Source of the DNA: Anthopleura xanthogrammica
Taxonomy: Eukaryota; Cnidaria; Anthozoa; Actiniaria; Actiniidae
Assembly (NCBI GenBank): GCA_964019055.1
Contig: OZ025211.1
Span: 8,000,400-8,064,399 of the forward strand
Direction: 5' to 3'
DNA length: 64,000 bases
Under the pieces are notes generated by a model, which saw nothing but the letters and a program-made list of their open reading frames with translations, searched no databases and was not told the origin of the DNA. Each line of letters begins with the position of its first letter. Positions within the stretch are counted from its first letter, which is position 1. This document shows, piece by piece, positions 26,486 to 42,300 of this stretch. Both the position numbers and the translations under genes were made by a program.

Positions 26486-27609
26486 AGATAGATAGATAGA
26501 TAACTAGTTTATTAAAATTATTCGCAGCCCGAAAGCTGAATTACATAATTATATACAATAAATTTTAAGAATAATTAAGAATAAATTTACAATACATGCA
26601 ATATTATATATAATAAATATCTCTATGAATAAAAATATAAAACATAAATATAAGTAAAAAATAGTTGCAAACACCAACCGACCAAGGAAACGTCATCGCT
26701 GGCCATGGTGTGATAACCAACTGATTAATTCAGCCACACATGGACAGGATGAACGAATTCTTTGCTCGATTGGTGTGCACAGGTGGAACTTTATATTTAC
26801 GGTTGTTTCTTAAATTGTATTTGCTTACATGCCTTGCTGGCAAGAGATTATTAAGTTTGTGACTTTCATTGTTCTCAATTGATGTAAAAAACGTTTTACA
26901 AAGATAGTTATGGTGGTCCTCTATCCCTTTAAGTCCCAGTCTTTCGATCCCGGTATGATAATCACAATCTGGCAGAATGATAGAGACAGCCCTCTTCTCT
27001 ATACGTTTAAATTCGTTTTTAAGATAACGTGGTAGGGAATTATAAAAACTTACTACCCCATAATCAACGACTGATCTTATGCAGGTTACATAAAATAGAC
27101 ACAAATCCTTTGGAGGAATTTTAGCACGTTTTAACTGAATAAGGAAATACATTCGCTTATTAGCTTTCTTAATTACCCCATCGATGTGGTCATTCCATGA
27201 CAAATCGCTACTTATAGTAATACCCAATAACTTTGCTGATGTTACTACTTCTAATTCTTTCCCCTCTACAATCACCGGGTCAAACAAAGGTGGTTGTTTA
27301 GAAAAGCTGATTCTGAGTTCTTTGCACTTGTCAGAATTCAATTGGACTCTGTTTTGGTAAGACCAGTTACTAACATTATCAACTATAGCCTGTGCATTGC
27401 TATCACAACCCTTGGGAACAATTTCAGACGCGGTTGTATCATCTACAAACTTCCAATAGGAGGGTGCGCCATGACTTAAATCATTTATCATCAAGGCAAA
27501 AAGCCAGGGACCCAATTTCGTTCCTTGGGGAACCCCTGAAGGGACGGGACCCTAATCTGAATAACAATCGTTCGTTAACTTTATGCGTTGGACCCTATCA
27601 CTAAAAAAA
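26486..27609 (-). mobile_element. 5'-truncated non-LTR retrotransposon (jockey/CR1-like LINE)
   Basis: Minus-strand reading from about 27595 to 26730 gives the second half of a reverse transcriptase. It shows a GVPQGTKLGPW motif, the catalytic FVDD box and a typical C-terminal tail ending at a stop at 26730. A TAG at 27552-27554 interrupts the frame just upstream of the GVPQG motif, so the copy is dead as well as truncated. The 3' end carries (ATCT)n, seen as AGATAGATAGATAGATA at 26486 on the plus strand. Copy 1 of the duplication keeps the uninterrupted site (ACTATTAAATTGTTATCC), placing the insertion between AAATT and a second AATT. It is therefore younger than the duplication. The clade call is from general resemblance only. 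Confidence 0.88.
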
Positions 27610-28401
27610 AAATTGTTATCCACATATACGAAAGTAAAATATGTTACAAAGATGAAGCTAAAAGATTAAGTCGAGGGTGCAAGGGAGATAACGCAAGAGC
27701 ATGTTACAATCGAAATATTTTCTGGGGTAGGGTCATCAGTTAGCGCTCTTTAGATTATAAGGGTGCTCAAATTTTGAAACTGATTTATGTTTTTCGCCAC
27801 CAAACAGTTATAAGCGCGTAACTTTCATCATGAACGCCGTTAGACACTTTGTGATGTTTTAAGCGAGGTTGTCAGCAAAACTCAGACATTTTAGTCGAAA
27901 AATCGCTTTTGCTCATATTTTAAACATAGATAGGCCATGATGTAAGGGAAACAACTGTGTAGTTGCTTTGGTAAAATACCGTTTAGTTTTCGAAAAGAAT
28001 CGAAGATCAAGATTTTTGACCAAATTTGCTTATTTTCGGCCGTTGATTTACGTCAATTTTAACAGTTTATCGCGACCAACCAAAAAGAAGAAAAAAAAAA
28101 CAACAAGCGTTGTAATAAGGCTAAAAAAGTAGTTAACTGGTATCTTAAGCGGAAACAATAGGTAGAGTTTCAGAAATTTTGATGCGATTTTTCGATTTTT
28201 ACTCAATATATTTTTGGAGCACAACAACAGAATTTTTGCGACGAAATGTTTTTAACAAAACAAAAAAGACAACCCAAGTTATGAGTGAAACTACATGAAG
28301 TATCGCTATTATCAGTCAGTTTTACTTTTAATTATATGTATTTGTCTCATTGATGAAAAAAGAGTCACTCCAAGACATCAATTATGCTACTTTTCTCAGA
28401 C

Positions 28402-31374
<2,973 letters not shown>

Positions 31375-31440
31375 CCTGACGACTATTTAGATACTTCAAC
31401 AGTCTTCAGTAAGAATGAATCCAACTGCGTTAGTTCGTTC

Positions 31441-31447
31441 ATTTATA
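31441..31447 (-). promoter_or_regulatory. Putative TATA box of the CTHRC1-like gene
   Basis: The minus strand reads TATAAAT 67 bp upstream of the ATG at 31374. A start site about 30 bp downstream would give a 5' leader of roughly 40 nt. Supported only by motif and position. Confidence 0.4.
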
Positions 31448-33618
31448 ATGGGTTGTTTCACACGGAGATATTGTACCAATTACTATAATTAGCCTGTTGT
31501 ACTAGAATTTCAAGGATAAAGGTGAGCTAACACTGGATATTTTTGCCAGATGTTGTGGAAGTTGGACGTCACAATTAGCAATCGAGTCCCCACAAGTCGC
31601 ACAAGCTGACAGCTTAAAAATCACTGCGCATCTTGCACAAGCTGGCACAAGCTACTAAAATAAAGTGTGCTGTCTTTCAGCGTCTCCCAGTGTTCCTTGA
31701 TCCTTCCTTTGTCGAGCTGGGAAAATATGAATCTTACGTAGATAAAGCAATTCAATGAAGAAATAAGTGTGATTAGGGCGCCGAAATGTAGCGTGATTTT
31801 TCATTTTTATAATAAATAAATTTTATTGTTGCAGAGAGTAGAAAGAGTTTTTACTTTTTCAACAATGTCGCGCAACAAAATTTTGTTGTTGCACGGGGTG
31901 GTGATACGAGCCACATTCGCTCTGCAATTTGCAACGCAAGAATGTTTCGCTTGATTTTGTTGCTCGTATTTCCATGCCTTCAGTTGCATTTGTTCTTCCC
32001 TTCCGTCAGTAACGTGAGATAGCGGGGACTAATGTATATCCCACTGTGATTTGTGACCAACTTCGTGCTGGAATGTGTACCTAACTAGCCTGGGCGAAGG
32101 TAAATGTCCGTTGACCTAGTAAAAAAACGCGCAAAAATTCCCTGCTCCCGCCTGCCATCATCATGACATTCACGGCATGGTAACAGCAGTGCAAGACACG
32201 ACCACATTCCACATTCATTATTTCCCCCTACATCCATGTGCTATATTTTACGGTTGGAATATTGTTCAACGTATGAAAAAATGCGTTTCATTTTTTGAAA
32301 AACTAAGATTCATGACCCAAAAAATTTACACAATTGACCCATTTTTTATAATAACGGTTCCGTCGATATGAACATATATATAATGGGTATTTTGTCATGA
32401 AAAATCGGAGAAGAGTACTCTTCTTGAATCTAATACAGAAAATAATAATGATAAAGATACAGGTTTTCGACATATTTATATATTATTCAGATATCTTAAA
32501 ATATCGACTACAGTTTTTCCTCGTGTAATTACAAAATATAATTTCCTTTTACAGTGATTACAACATATTCTTCACATATTTACATGAAAATTAGGTTTTT
32601 GAAATTTTCATTCCAAAATAACGTTTTCTTAATTCTAAAATGATCTGTTTTCTTTTCTCTTTCGGATAATCAGATCTTTATATTAGGGCTATCGTATTTT
32701 TGTTCCCAATAAAAGTTCAAATTTATTTTATTTTTTTATATGAACCAATTTAGATTGGACGTAATCTCTTCCCATTTCGAACAATTTATTCTCGACTATG
32801 ACTCTTTTTTTCAAGTTTTATCCATTATATTTAAGTGTTTTCTCCATTGTAGCTGGTAAATAAAGAAGCATTGCCCATTTGAATGACACGTGGTCTGAAA
32901 TGGAAAAACGCCCCATGCCAACTAAAGAATTACTTACTTACTGCCCATAATGCCTTGCTGGCATGTAGGGGAGCAACAAACGATGAACCCAACTCAAGAG
33001 GTCTGTTAAAAATCCTTCTAAAATTGCGTTAGCAAACTAAAATATCAAACAAATTCGAACGACGCGTTTTCCGGGTTTTCTCATTCTTATCTATTGTCGA
33101 GTTTACCTGGGATACGAACCACTAATGTCCGTTCTATGTTGAGATTAGGCTTAGGGTATAATTGAGGCAGTGTGACGCTATTTTCACAGGTTCTTACCCT
33201 GAGGTAACGCTCTAATTTTGACACAAACCAGCAACACTAAATAACGCATATAGGACTAAAAAGCATTCCTTATTTGTAATTGCTGAGAACTTGAAGCGTT
33301 TGGCATTCGTAAAATCAATGTAGTAGTATTATAACGAGAGCAAATAACTATTATTAACGTGTGACGTCATCCCCGTCGAGAAGGTTGCACGTGAGTATGA
33401 AAAACTGGGGGAGAGGAATTGGTCGGGAGGGAAGGGAAAGGCAATGGAGACCAGAGAGGTAGGGAATGGGTGACTCCTGTCTCCATTCTAGCTCCTTCCC
33501 CCCAAGCCCTGATATCCCCTCCCCCGGACCGTCAAATATGCAATACTATTTGCGCATGTCGATTTGAAGTACAAGCACGAACATTTAGTAATACGAACGC
33601 ATTGAAGAAAAGTATCTT
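31448..33618. other. Intergenic DNA between the CTHRC1-like and FGD-like genes
   Basis: No coding region is supported. Around 31780-31990 lies a decayed relative of the TTA-flanked element at 39369-39795 (shared GATTTTGTTGCTCGTAT). The remainder is AT-rich, with a short G/C-rich stretch at 33405-33535 just past the FGD stop codon on its 3' side. That stretch could be 3' untranslated sequence. Confidence 0.5.
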
Positions 33619-36339
33619 TCATAACGTAGTGGCTTTCTTTAATTCTTGAATCCACCTGAATATAACAAGGAATCAAAGAGTCAAGTTAGTCTCTAAGGGT
33701 CATGATAGGAACTCGCAGTAAAAAAACTTCAAACCTTCAAATTTTATCGATACCCTGAACCAACCTCTGGGCTGACCAAAGTCAGGGCACGGCTAACCCA
33801 CAGATCAAACCCTGAAACAACCTCTTGGCTGATCAAAGTCAGGGCATGCCTAACTTACAGATCAAACCCTGAAACAACCTCTGGGTTGATCTAAGTCAGG
33901 GCATGCCTAACTCACAGATCAAACCCTGAAACAACCCGGCTCTGGGTTGATCTAAGTCAGGGCATGGCTAACTCACAGATCAAACCTTGAAACAACCTCT
34001 AGGCTGATCAAAGTCAGGGCATGGGTAACTCACAGATCAAACCCTCAAGCAACATCTGAGCCAATCAAAGTCAGGGCACGGCTTACTCACAGATCGAACC
34101 CTGAAACAACCTCTCGGCCGATCAAAGTCAGGGCATGGGTAACTCACGGATCAAACCCTGAAACAACCTCTGGGTTGATCAAAGTCAGGGCATGCCTAAC
34201 TCACAGATCAAACCCTGAAACAACCTCTGGGCTGATCAAAGTCAGGGCATGGCTAACTCACAGATCAAACCTTGAAACAACCTCTAGGCTGATCAAAGTC
34301 AGGGCAAGGCTAACTCACAGATCAAACCCTCAAGCAACATCTGAGCCAATCAAAGTCAGGGCACGGCTTACTCACAGATCGAACCCTGAAACAACCTCTC
34401 GGCCGATCAAAGTCAGGGCATGGGTAACTCACGGATCAAACCCTGAAACAACCTCTGGGTTGATCAAAGTCAGGGCATGCCTAACTCACAGATCAAACCC
34501 TGAAACAACCTCTGGGCTGATCAAAGTCAGGGCATGGCTAACTCACAGATCAAACCTTGAAACAACCTCTAGGCTGATCAAAGTCAGGGCATGGGTAACT
34601 CACAGATCAAACCCTCAAGCAACATCTGAGCCAATCAAAGTCAGGGCACGGCTTACTCACAGATCGAACCCTGAAACAACCTCTCGGCCGATCAAAGTCA
34701 GAGCATGGGTAACTCACGGATCAAACCCTGAAACAACCTCTGGGTTGATCAAAGTCAGGGCATGCCTAACTCACAGATCAAACCCTGAAACAACCTCTGG
34801 GCTGATCAAAGTCAGGGCATGGCTAACTCACAGATCAAACCTTGAAACAACCTCTGGGCTGATCAAAGTCAGGGCATGCCTAACTCACAGATCAAACCCT
34901 GAAACAACCTCTGGGCTGATCAAAGTCAGGGCACGGCTAGCTCACAGATTGAATTGGAACTTAGAGAACCCGGAGAAAACGTCTTGAATCAAGTGAGAGA
35001 CGAAACAAACTCTTCACATGAGATGTGGATTCTGGGAATCGAACCAGAACGCAGTAAGGGGGAATAAAACAGATGGTTGAGACGTACCTTGACACTGATG
35101 ATTCGCTCTCTGTCTTAAAGGTGATTGGTGGTAGCCCGGCGTGCTTGAGTTGAAACTGAATTTCGTCCTCCTACAAGTTATTGTAAGTAAATCTTCAATA
35201 AGTTATGAAAATAAAAGAATCCTTTTTATAGTTCCTTTCGTTGGCCTAATTAACAAAACTACCATGCGACTACCAAATGAGTTCGTGGAGGGGAGGGGGG
35301 GGGGGGGGTGGGGGGAGGGGGACTCCCATATAGAGGAACGGGGATACTCGTCGGGAATTTTGAAAAATGACTCCTAAAAGGTACCAAAGTTCTCTTTCTC
35401 GTAGCCATATAAATTGTAATTTTCACCCCTAAATGGTACCAAACGATGCTAATTTTACAGCATTTTAGTTAGTTTTTCGTTTGAACACCCTAAAAGGTAC
35501 CAGATAACGAATATTAACCCCTAAAAGGTAAGATTAGTACCCCGCCCCTTTCTTATCGGAGACTCCCCCCGGAAATGAATACGAACTCAAATGAATTCGA
35601 AGAGGATGCTGGTGGTAGTGGTACCAAGACGCATTGATGACATACCGTTCTCGTTGCCTCTTGCACGACGTATCCTAATATCGGTATAGTTTCTATAGCA
35701 ACCACATCCTATAAAACAAACATACAGATCAGTCACGGTCATTCTTGGGGTCAAAATTAATCTTATTAGCTCCTTAGTTACTCTATGTAACCAACACCAT
35801 ACTTTTGTAAATATAGATAAATAATTATTACTAATTTTTTGTAAAGCTTTTTTGGTATAAATAAATATTATTGTATTGTATTGTATTGTATTGATGGCTA
35901 AAGTTATTTTAACCCATTCTACATTATTTTGAATTTTCATCTAATTACTGAAGAAATGATACGATTCCTCATCCCTTTCTCTTTGTAAAGTGCCACTTTT
36001 TATGTCTTTCAGTTGAAATTGTATGAGTTTGAGCAGTGTAGTTTCGACCGACGTGCATGACACTGCTTTTTTATGAAAAAGGACAAAACTTGTTGAAAGA
36101 GTTTTACCCTCCAAGCAGAGTCTCCATTTCACGAACGAGAAGGAGGTACAAAGGGACTCTGCATGTAGGGTAAAAGGGTTTAAGAACACATGAATATTAT
36201 TTTTTCTTGCCTCACTAGCTTTATACGTGTAAAGTACGTTGTCTTTAAGGACAAACCAAAGTCGCTTCCATCCATGTCTATTGGTGCGTTTGAATTTTAA
36301 GTAACCACTCATCTGACTGCCACTATCGTGTCCAACAAC
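33619..36339 (-). CDS. FGD-like gene: C-terminal PH domain, exons 22-25
   Basis: Exons 36211-36339, 35646-35708, 35088-35170 and 33619-33655 give MSGYLKFKRT, WKRLWFVLKDNVLYTYKASE, then DVVAIETIPILGYVV, FQLKHAGLPPITFKTESE and finally RWIQELKKATTL with a TGA stop. This is the characteristic second PH domain of FGD proteins, ending at the usual C-terminus. The first intron of this group uses a GC donor (GAG followed by GCAAGA). The last intron holds a SINE and a 57-bp satellite array of 1.2 kb. Confidence 0.9.
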
Positions 36340-39300
36340 CTGCAAGATTACAACATTATTTATTTTAATAAAGTTAGTCAACGAAATCCTAGAAAGATGA
36401 GGTTGTTTAAGGTCATGGGAAACATTGCACATTAAACAAGTATAACTTTTTGATACCGATATGCTTTTTCGGCTAGGGTGTATTTTCCCCCATTTAAGAC
36501 CTCGTATCATTCCCTTGAGTATCATTCCTTTGCTTAACGGTTGCGTATAAGACACATGTATATTGACACAACTCAAACAAAGAATCTTATTCTCAAGAGA
36601 ATTTGTGGTCTGAAAATGGGACAACTTTACGCCCAACCGGAAAAGGTCTATTACAGCTCGAGGTCGGAGGGGTAACTGGTAAAATATCTTGGCCTTATTC
36701 CAAGCAAACTTCCTACCTCTGTACAAACTGAAGGTCTGCCAACCACTTTGGATTTCCTCCTGGCGTGACTTCTATTGCCTGGCTTGAATCGATGAAGGAT
36801 TTCAAATTTCGGTGGTTTCCGGTGAATTCTATCAAGGTCTTCGTTAGTCATGCCAAGCGGTGATGCAGGAAGGCGCTCAGAATCGGTATTACTTTCGCTT
36901 TTATTTTGTTCTAAAAATAAAACGTCCACATCAGAAAAAACAATGGAATAAATTTTGCATTTGTGGAAAACCGCAAACAGCACGGTCACATCACGGAATA
37001 GGCTAAACCAATAAAAGGACAAGAAAAACAGCCTTGAGTAATACAGGAGCATATAATATAGAGAAAGCAGATTTACTTCCATGTGTGCCTTTAAAATGGC
37101 TTCCACTTTATGCCAAAAACCGAAGCGTTTAGCTTCCAGAGAGGCAACGCTTGTTTTCCCTTCATACAATATTTCACAACCACTGACAAGAATAAACTAG
37201 AAACCACTAATGACATAACCGGGAAGTCCTTCAAGTTGGGGGTTTGGCGCATGGTAAACAGCCCTGTCCAGTAAAAAAACATTCTTCCAAAAACCTCTCC
37301 TGCATGCCTAAATTAATTAAGAGCACGGAACTTACCACGTCGCTATAGACCCCTTGCAGCACGTCGGAATGCAGCTCAATTTGGAGGGCAAAAAAAAAGA
37401 ATTTTAATCTCCTGAGAATTGGAACCTATTGTTTTGCCCTCCAAATTGAGCTGCATTCCGACGTGCTGCAAGGGGTCTATAGCGACGTGGTAAGTTCCGT
37501 GCTCTTAATTTCTACAGTAATACAACTGAACTAGTTTTAGAGGTTGAGGGTGAAAGAAAGGTACCCCGGTGCCTTGCGATACTGTGACAATCCAAAGTTG
37601 CTGAAAAGGGGTTATATAGTAAGTACCACCTTAAAATGATGCCAAGAGTTTGGAACTACGCAGCATCCTCAAAAGTGTGTATATTCGGAAGGAAGGGTCT
37701 GAACACAATTGCCTTTAGCATAATATAGTTGGCTCTTGGTTAGTGGGGAAGGTTCGCAGTTCCTGTCGTTAATTTGCTATAATTATTTAATTCTGCTCCA
37801 GTCTATTTACCTTTTAACAGGAAATCATAGCAGACCTCGCAAACACGAGCCTGTACATAGTCAAGGTATGCTAACGGTGCAAGATTGTCAGAACAGGAGC
37901 CACAGACCACCTTAGAATGAACAAAACAAGATACATTATATGACTGTACATTTCGTTCTCCACTGACTAGAGCAGATTTCGTGTGTGTGAAAAGTTACGG
38001 CACGGTTACGGCGCGGCGAGAACACGGCACCGAATGTCGAATGTTTTCATACAAGGCACGTCACGCCAAGGCGCAATCCATGCCATAAGTTTTTCATATC
38101 CATACGAAAGCTGCTCTAATGCCAGAGTGGTTTGCTCAAACAGTCAACTGAACATTACTACCAAGGTGTTGTTTTGACCCATTGCTGGGATCAAGAAAAA
38201 GACCTGTTAAAATGACGAGATGAAAGATGGCCCTCCTATCAAAAGTAGTATTTCTGAAGACAAATATGATAGTTTTCCAGCATGCAACAGTTATGAATAC
38301 CTACCTTTCCACACCCCCTGCAGTGATGTCTTCTGTTCGTCACGGTAAAGTTATCCGTACATAACATACACATGGTTACACGCGCGTCTGGTATCCATAC
38401 TGGAGCTTTCTCTCCAAGCTTACTTTCCTCCTCTACTTCAGTCTATGAAATAGCATGAAATAGCATAGAATGAGTATGGTGATCAAGGGGATTTTGTGGG
38501 CGAGTAGGAAGTGTAGCATGGGTGGCATGTTCTGCAACGGAGCTGTTTCTTGCCGCTGTGTTTACGTTTAAGCTAGGTCGCTGGTTCAATTCTCGAATGA
38601 GCAGTATATGCATGTGAGTCGTGTTGGATGTGTTGTTCTTTCCCTTGCCACGAGGGATTTTTCTCTCGATTTTTCTCACTGTGTGTTTTATATTATGGAG
38701 ATCTGATTGATAGCCTTATGCGCCTCCTCGTGCGGAAGCTTTAAGTTAAGTTTCCTCCCTCCGAAAAAATAAAAATGTGAGTGAGTGTTGTGTGCATAGA
38801 ATATTGAATGTAGTGGTAGTGTGTGTGAGTGAAAAGTGTCCCCAAAAGCGCTAAAACTACTAGACACTTAAATGTAGTGATTTATTTCATTTTACTTACA
38901 TCAGCTACTGTACCATCCTTAGGCTTCATGAACGTCTTCTTCTTGTCTGCCAAAGCATTTGTTGCATTTCTAAGTTCCTAAAGAAATGGGCAATAATAAG
39001 TAAGATATTAAATAGAGAAAAAGACTTTGAAAGATAACGATAATAAGAACTTAGCTATCAACTTACCTCAATCCATTCATCTCTTTCCGCGGGTGTGCTG
39101 CAGAGGAAAAAAGGTCATTTCCATGAGCCGTTTTATTTTATAAGTTTAGGATTATATCAATAGATGCACATTATCTTACCTTGCTGATAGAGTAAACGAC
39201 CTCATTTTGCTTATGATGTTGAACTCATTCTCGAAATCTGGAGACTCAGGTAGGGTAACCTGTCAATCAAAAACCCTTACGTCATCAATAGTGGTAGAAA

Positions 39301-42300
39301 TTCCCTTACCCTACTCCCCTTAAAATAAAAGGATAATCCCTATGCATTTTTAGGGATGGTTTTAGTTAAGGTGCAATAATACGAGCAACAAAATCGGGAC
39401 AAAATTTCTTTGTTGCAGTAGTAGAAAAGGCGTGTTAATACGGGCAACAAACTCATGCAACTTGTCGCATAACATTGTTGCGTTGTAATTAAGTAACTGA
39501 GTGAATGTTTCTCGTATTACCACCCCGAATAAAGCACAATTTTGATGCGCGACTTTGTTGCAGAAGTAAAAGCTCTTTCTACTTTCTGCAACATTTGTTG
39601 CACGGGGTGGTAATACATTCTCTCTGCAACTTGCAACGCAACAATGTTGCGCGACAAGTTTAACGACTTTGTTGAAGAAGTTTTTTCTATTCTCTGCAAC
39701 GAATAAAATTTGTTGCGCGCGGAGTGGTAACACGAGGAATGCAACAATGTCGCGCGAAAAAGTAGCATGATTTTGTTGCTCGTATCACCGCACCTTTATT
39801 GGTGCCTATCTTCCTTGATTCAGTTACGTCATCAATAATATTCGTAGAAAACAAACCCCTTACCCCTCCCCAGGGGTAAATCCTTATAATATTGTTTCTT
39901 GGTATAGCCTACCTTCAATCCAAGCAGAGGTAGTTTTTCTTTTAGTTTATACTGCGTGTTACCAACAGGTGCGGTGTAGAGGAGGACATCAGTCAACTGG
40001 CAAGAAAAATTAAAGCTATTAATAATAAAATATAATTTGCCGCGGATAATGGAACGAGTTCCACCAGGCCACAGGCCATTTTTTACGATTAAACGGAGCA
40101 TTGCGGCGTGTAACCTACAGTGCAAATATTGAAAAATGTTGCGAGACAAGTAACAGCAATCGTTGCGAAAAGTAGAATTCGTTTCTACTTTTGGCAACGA
40201 TTGCGTGCCGCAACGCCGTTGCGAGACAAGTTACAAAGTAAAAATTGCTCTGTGCATCGCGAAGGAAGGGATTTCAACAGAAAAAAAAAATGGAAGATGG
40301 AAAATTGTGGATTTATAAAAAGATTGCACAAATAATTATGGGAAAACGGGAGGTCTAAATGCGTGACAACTATATATGATCTAGTTTGTGTTTCCTTTCA
40401 ACATTATAAGTAAGTAACAAGTTCTAAACGTTTCTGACAATCGTTGACGTAATCAAATGATGCAGTTTCAGAATAGCAGATATCGAATATACACTAGATT
40501 GCCTTCAAACAATTGCTTTAAGTCGTGGCATTTGGGTCAGTTTCTATACATTTACTGGATTGTTGACCCAAATGCCTTGACTCGAAACAATTACTTGAAG
40601 GCAATGGAGTACTAGTGCAACAACGATATCTGCTATTGTACAATATCTACTAAGCTTTAGGTGCTCAGAGTTAATCACCACCCTGAGAGTCCACAAACAA
40701 TGATAATTGCACTCACCAGAAAGAATATTCTTTCTTGCATGTCTTTCCTGCATAACTTTTTGAGAACTCCTTCTTTAATTAGATTCTAAAAATACAAAAA
40801 GACAACAGTAAACGCGAAAATTCAAAAGCTTGGGACATACTGCCTCTCTTGTCAGATAGAAGAACATCATCTTCCTTGCTGAATTCTTCCAAACTAAGTT
40901 ATTTTGGAATAGAACATTTAGAGGACATAATCACGTGACTGTTACTGACTGACACTGCTGAAAAAAATTCGGACTTCTTTTATTTAAAGAAATTTTGCTG
41001 GATTACGAATGTCATATCCAAAACTTTTATGAAAATGCTATGTTTGTTTGCCATCCAGCAGAACCTTCTCCAAGGGAACTTTGGCTGAATTGATTCGTCG
41101 TGAAAGCGATATATTCACACGTGACTGTTTGATGCAAAGGGCCCATTTCTGTTGAATATTTGTTGCAGTTTGGAAAACATGGGATAATCTACAGAGTGCG
41201 GTGACCAACAAGGTGAGGATGAATGGAGAAATAGAGCTGACAAGTCAGTTGCCTTTTTGCCCCAAAAAGGAAGGTGAATATGGAGGATTTGTGGTACAAA
41301 TACTTACTCGACCAGGTTTTACGATCTCCGCATTACCAACAAGACTTTCTTGGATTCTAAGCACTCGCTCAAAGTTATCCTGGGATAATCAAGGAACAGC
41401 TCATTAATCAACTGTAACTATTATTATCATTATGATCAGCATCATAATTGTCATTGGTGATCACCAACATCTTCATAATTGTAATAGCCAACATCATCTC
41501 TATCCCCCATCATACCATAATCTCGTGAACAGCATCTAAAATAAGCATCTTCATGATTTTCATCAGCGTCAATACAGATTATCACCAAATTATCATAACC
41601 GTCACCATAATCTTTATTAGAACCATCATATCAACATCCTATACAACAAACACATCACCATAATCATCGCCAGCATCATCTTCACCATCAATCATCATAA
41701 TCACCAGCTAGTATCACATCAATCAGCGACGACATCCTAACCCTCATAATCATGTATTATAACCATAGAAAAAAAGTTCATTATTCTTAGTTTCTCTAAG
41801 TAACATTACGTACCGCTTTTTTCATGGACTCGTTGATATGTGTTGCAACTTCTGATACGATGTCTAGAGCAACTAAAAAACAAATAGCAGAAACAATTAT
41901 CATTACAATAAGTATTATCAACATGCATCTTAAAATACCGTACGTTTAAATGCAAACAGACGATACAATTTTTTTCATGCGATTTTTCATGCAACGTCTG
42001 AAAACCTTGATCGCACCGTCTGACCACTGTGCAGCATTTTACCAGAGGTCTTGGCTGGAAAAATCTTTGCAACAGACAGTCTTGTATGGTTCTAGAAAAT
42101 CTTTGAATTTTTTCCAGGGTTTTTGGCCGTAACAACCTTTGCAAACGACCCTCTTGTATGGTTTTAGGAAACTGATGAACGTTTTCCAGAGTATTTGGCT
42201 GGAAAAATCTTTGCGAACGACCTCTTGTATGGTTCTAGCAAACTGGTGAACTTTTTCCAGAAACCAATTCAGGGGGCTTATTTTTGGAAGGGCTTAAATT

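Noticed and set aside
33751..34950. CRISPR-like regular repeats
   Set aside because: Units are directly contiguous with no unique spacers, in a eukaryotic intron.
34175..34987. 270-residue open frame of 19-residue repeats
   Set aside because: The 57-bp satellite unit is a multiple of three, so an open frame is expected. It lies antisense inside an intron of the FGD-like gene.
35941..36726. Single 261-residue open frame taken as one protein
   Set aside because: Only 36211-36339 is coding. The rest is intron read-through, shown by the FGD PH-domain continuation at 35646-35708.
38560..38600. Possible tRNA or SINE B-box (GGTTCAATTCTCGAA)
   Set aside because: No matching A-box or cloverleaf could be drawn around it.
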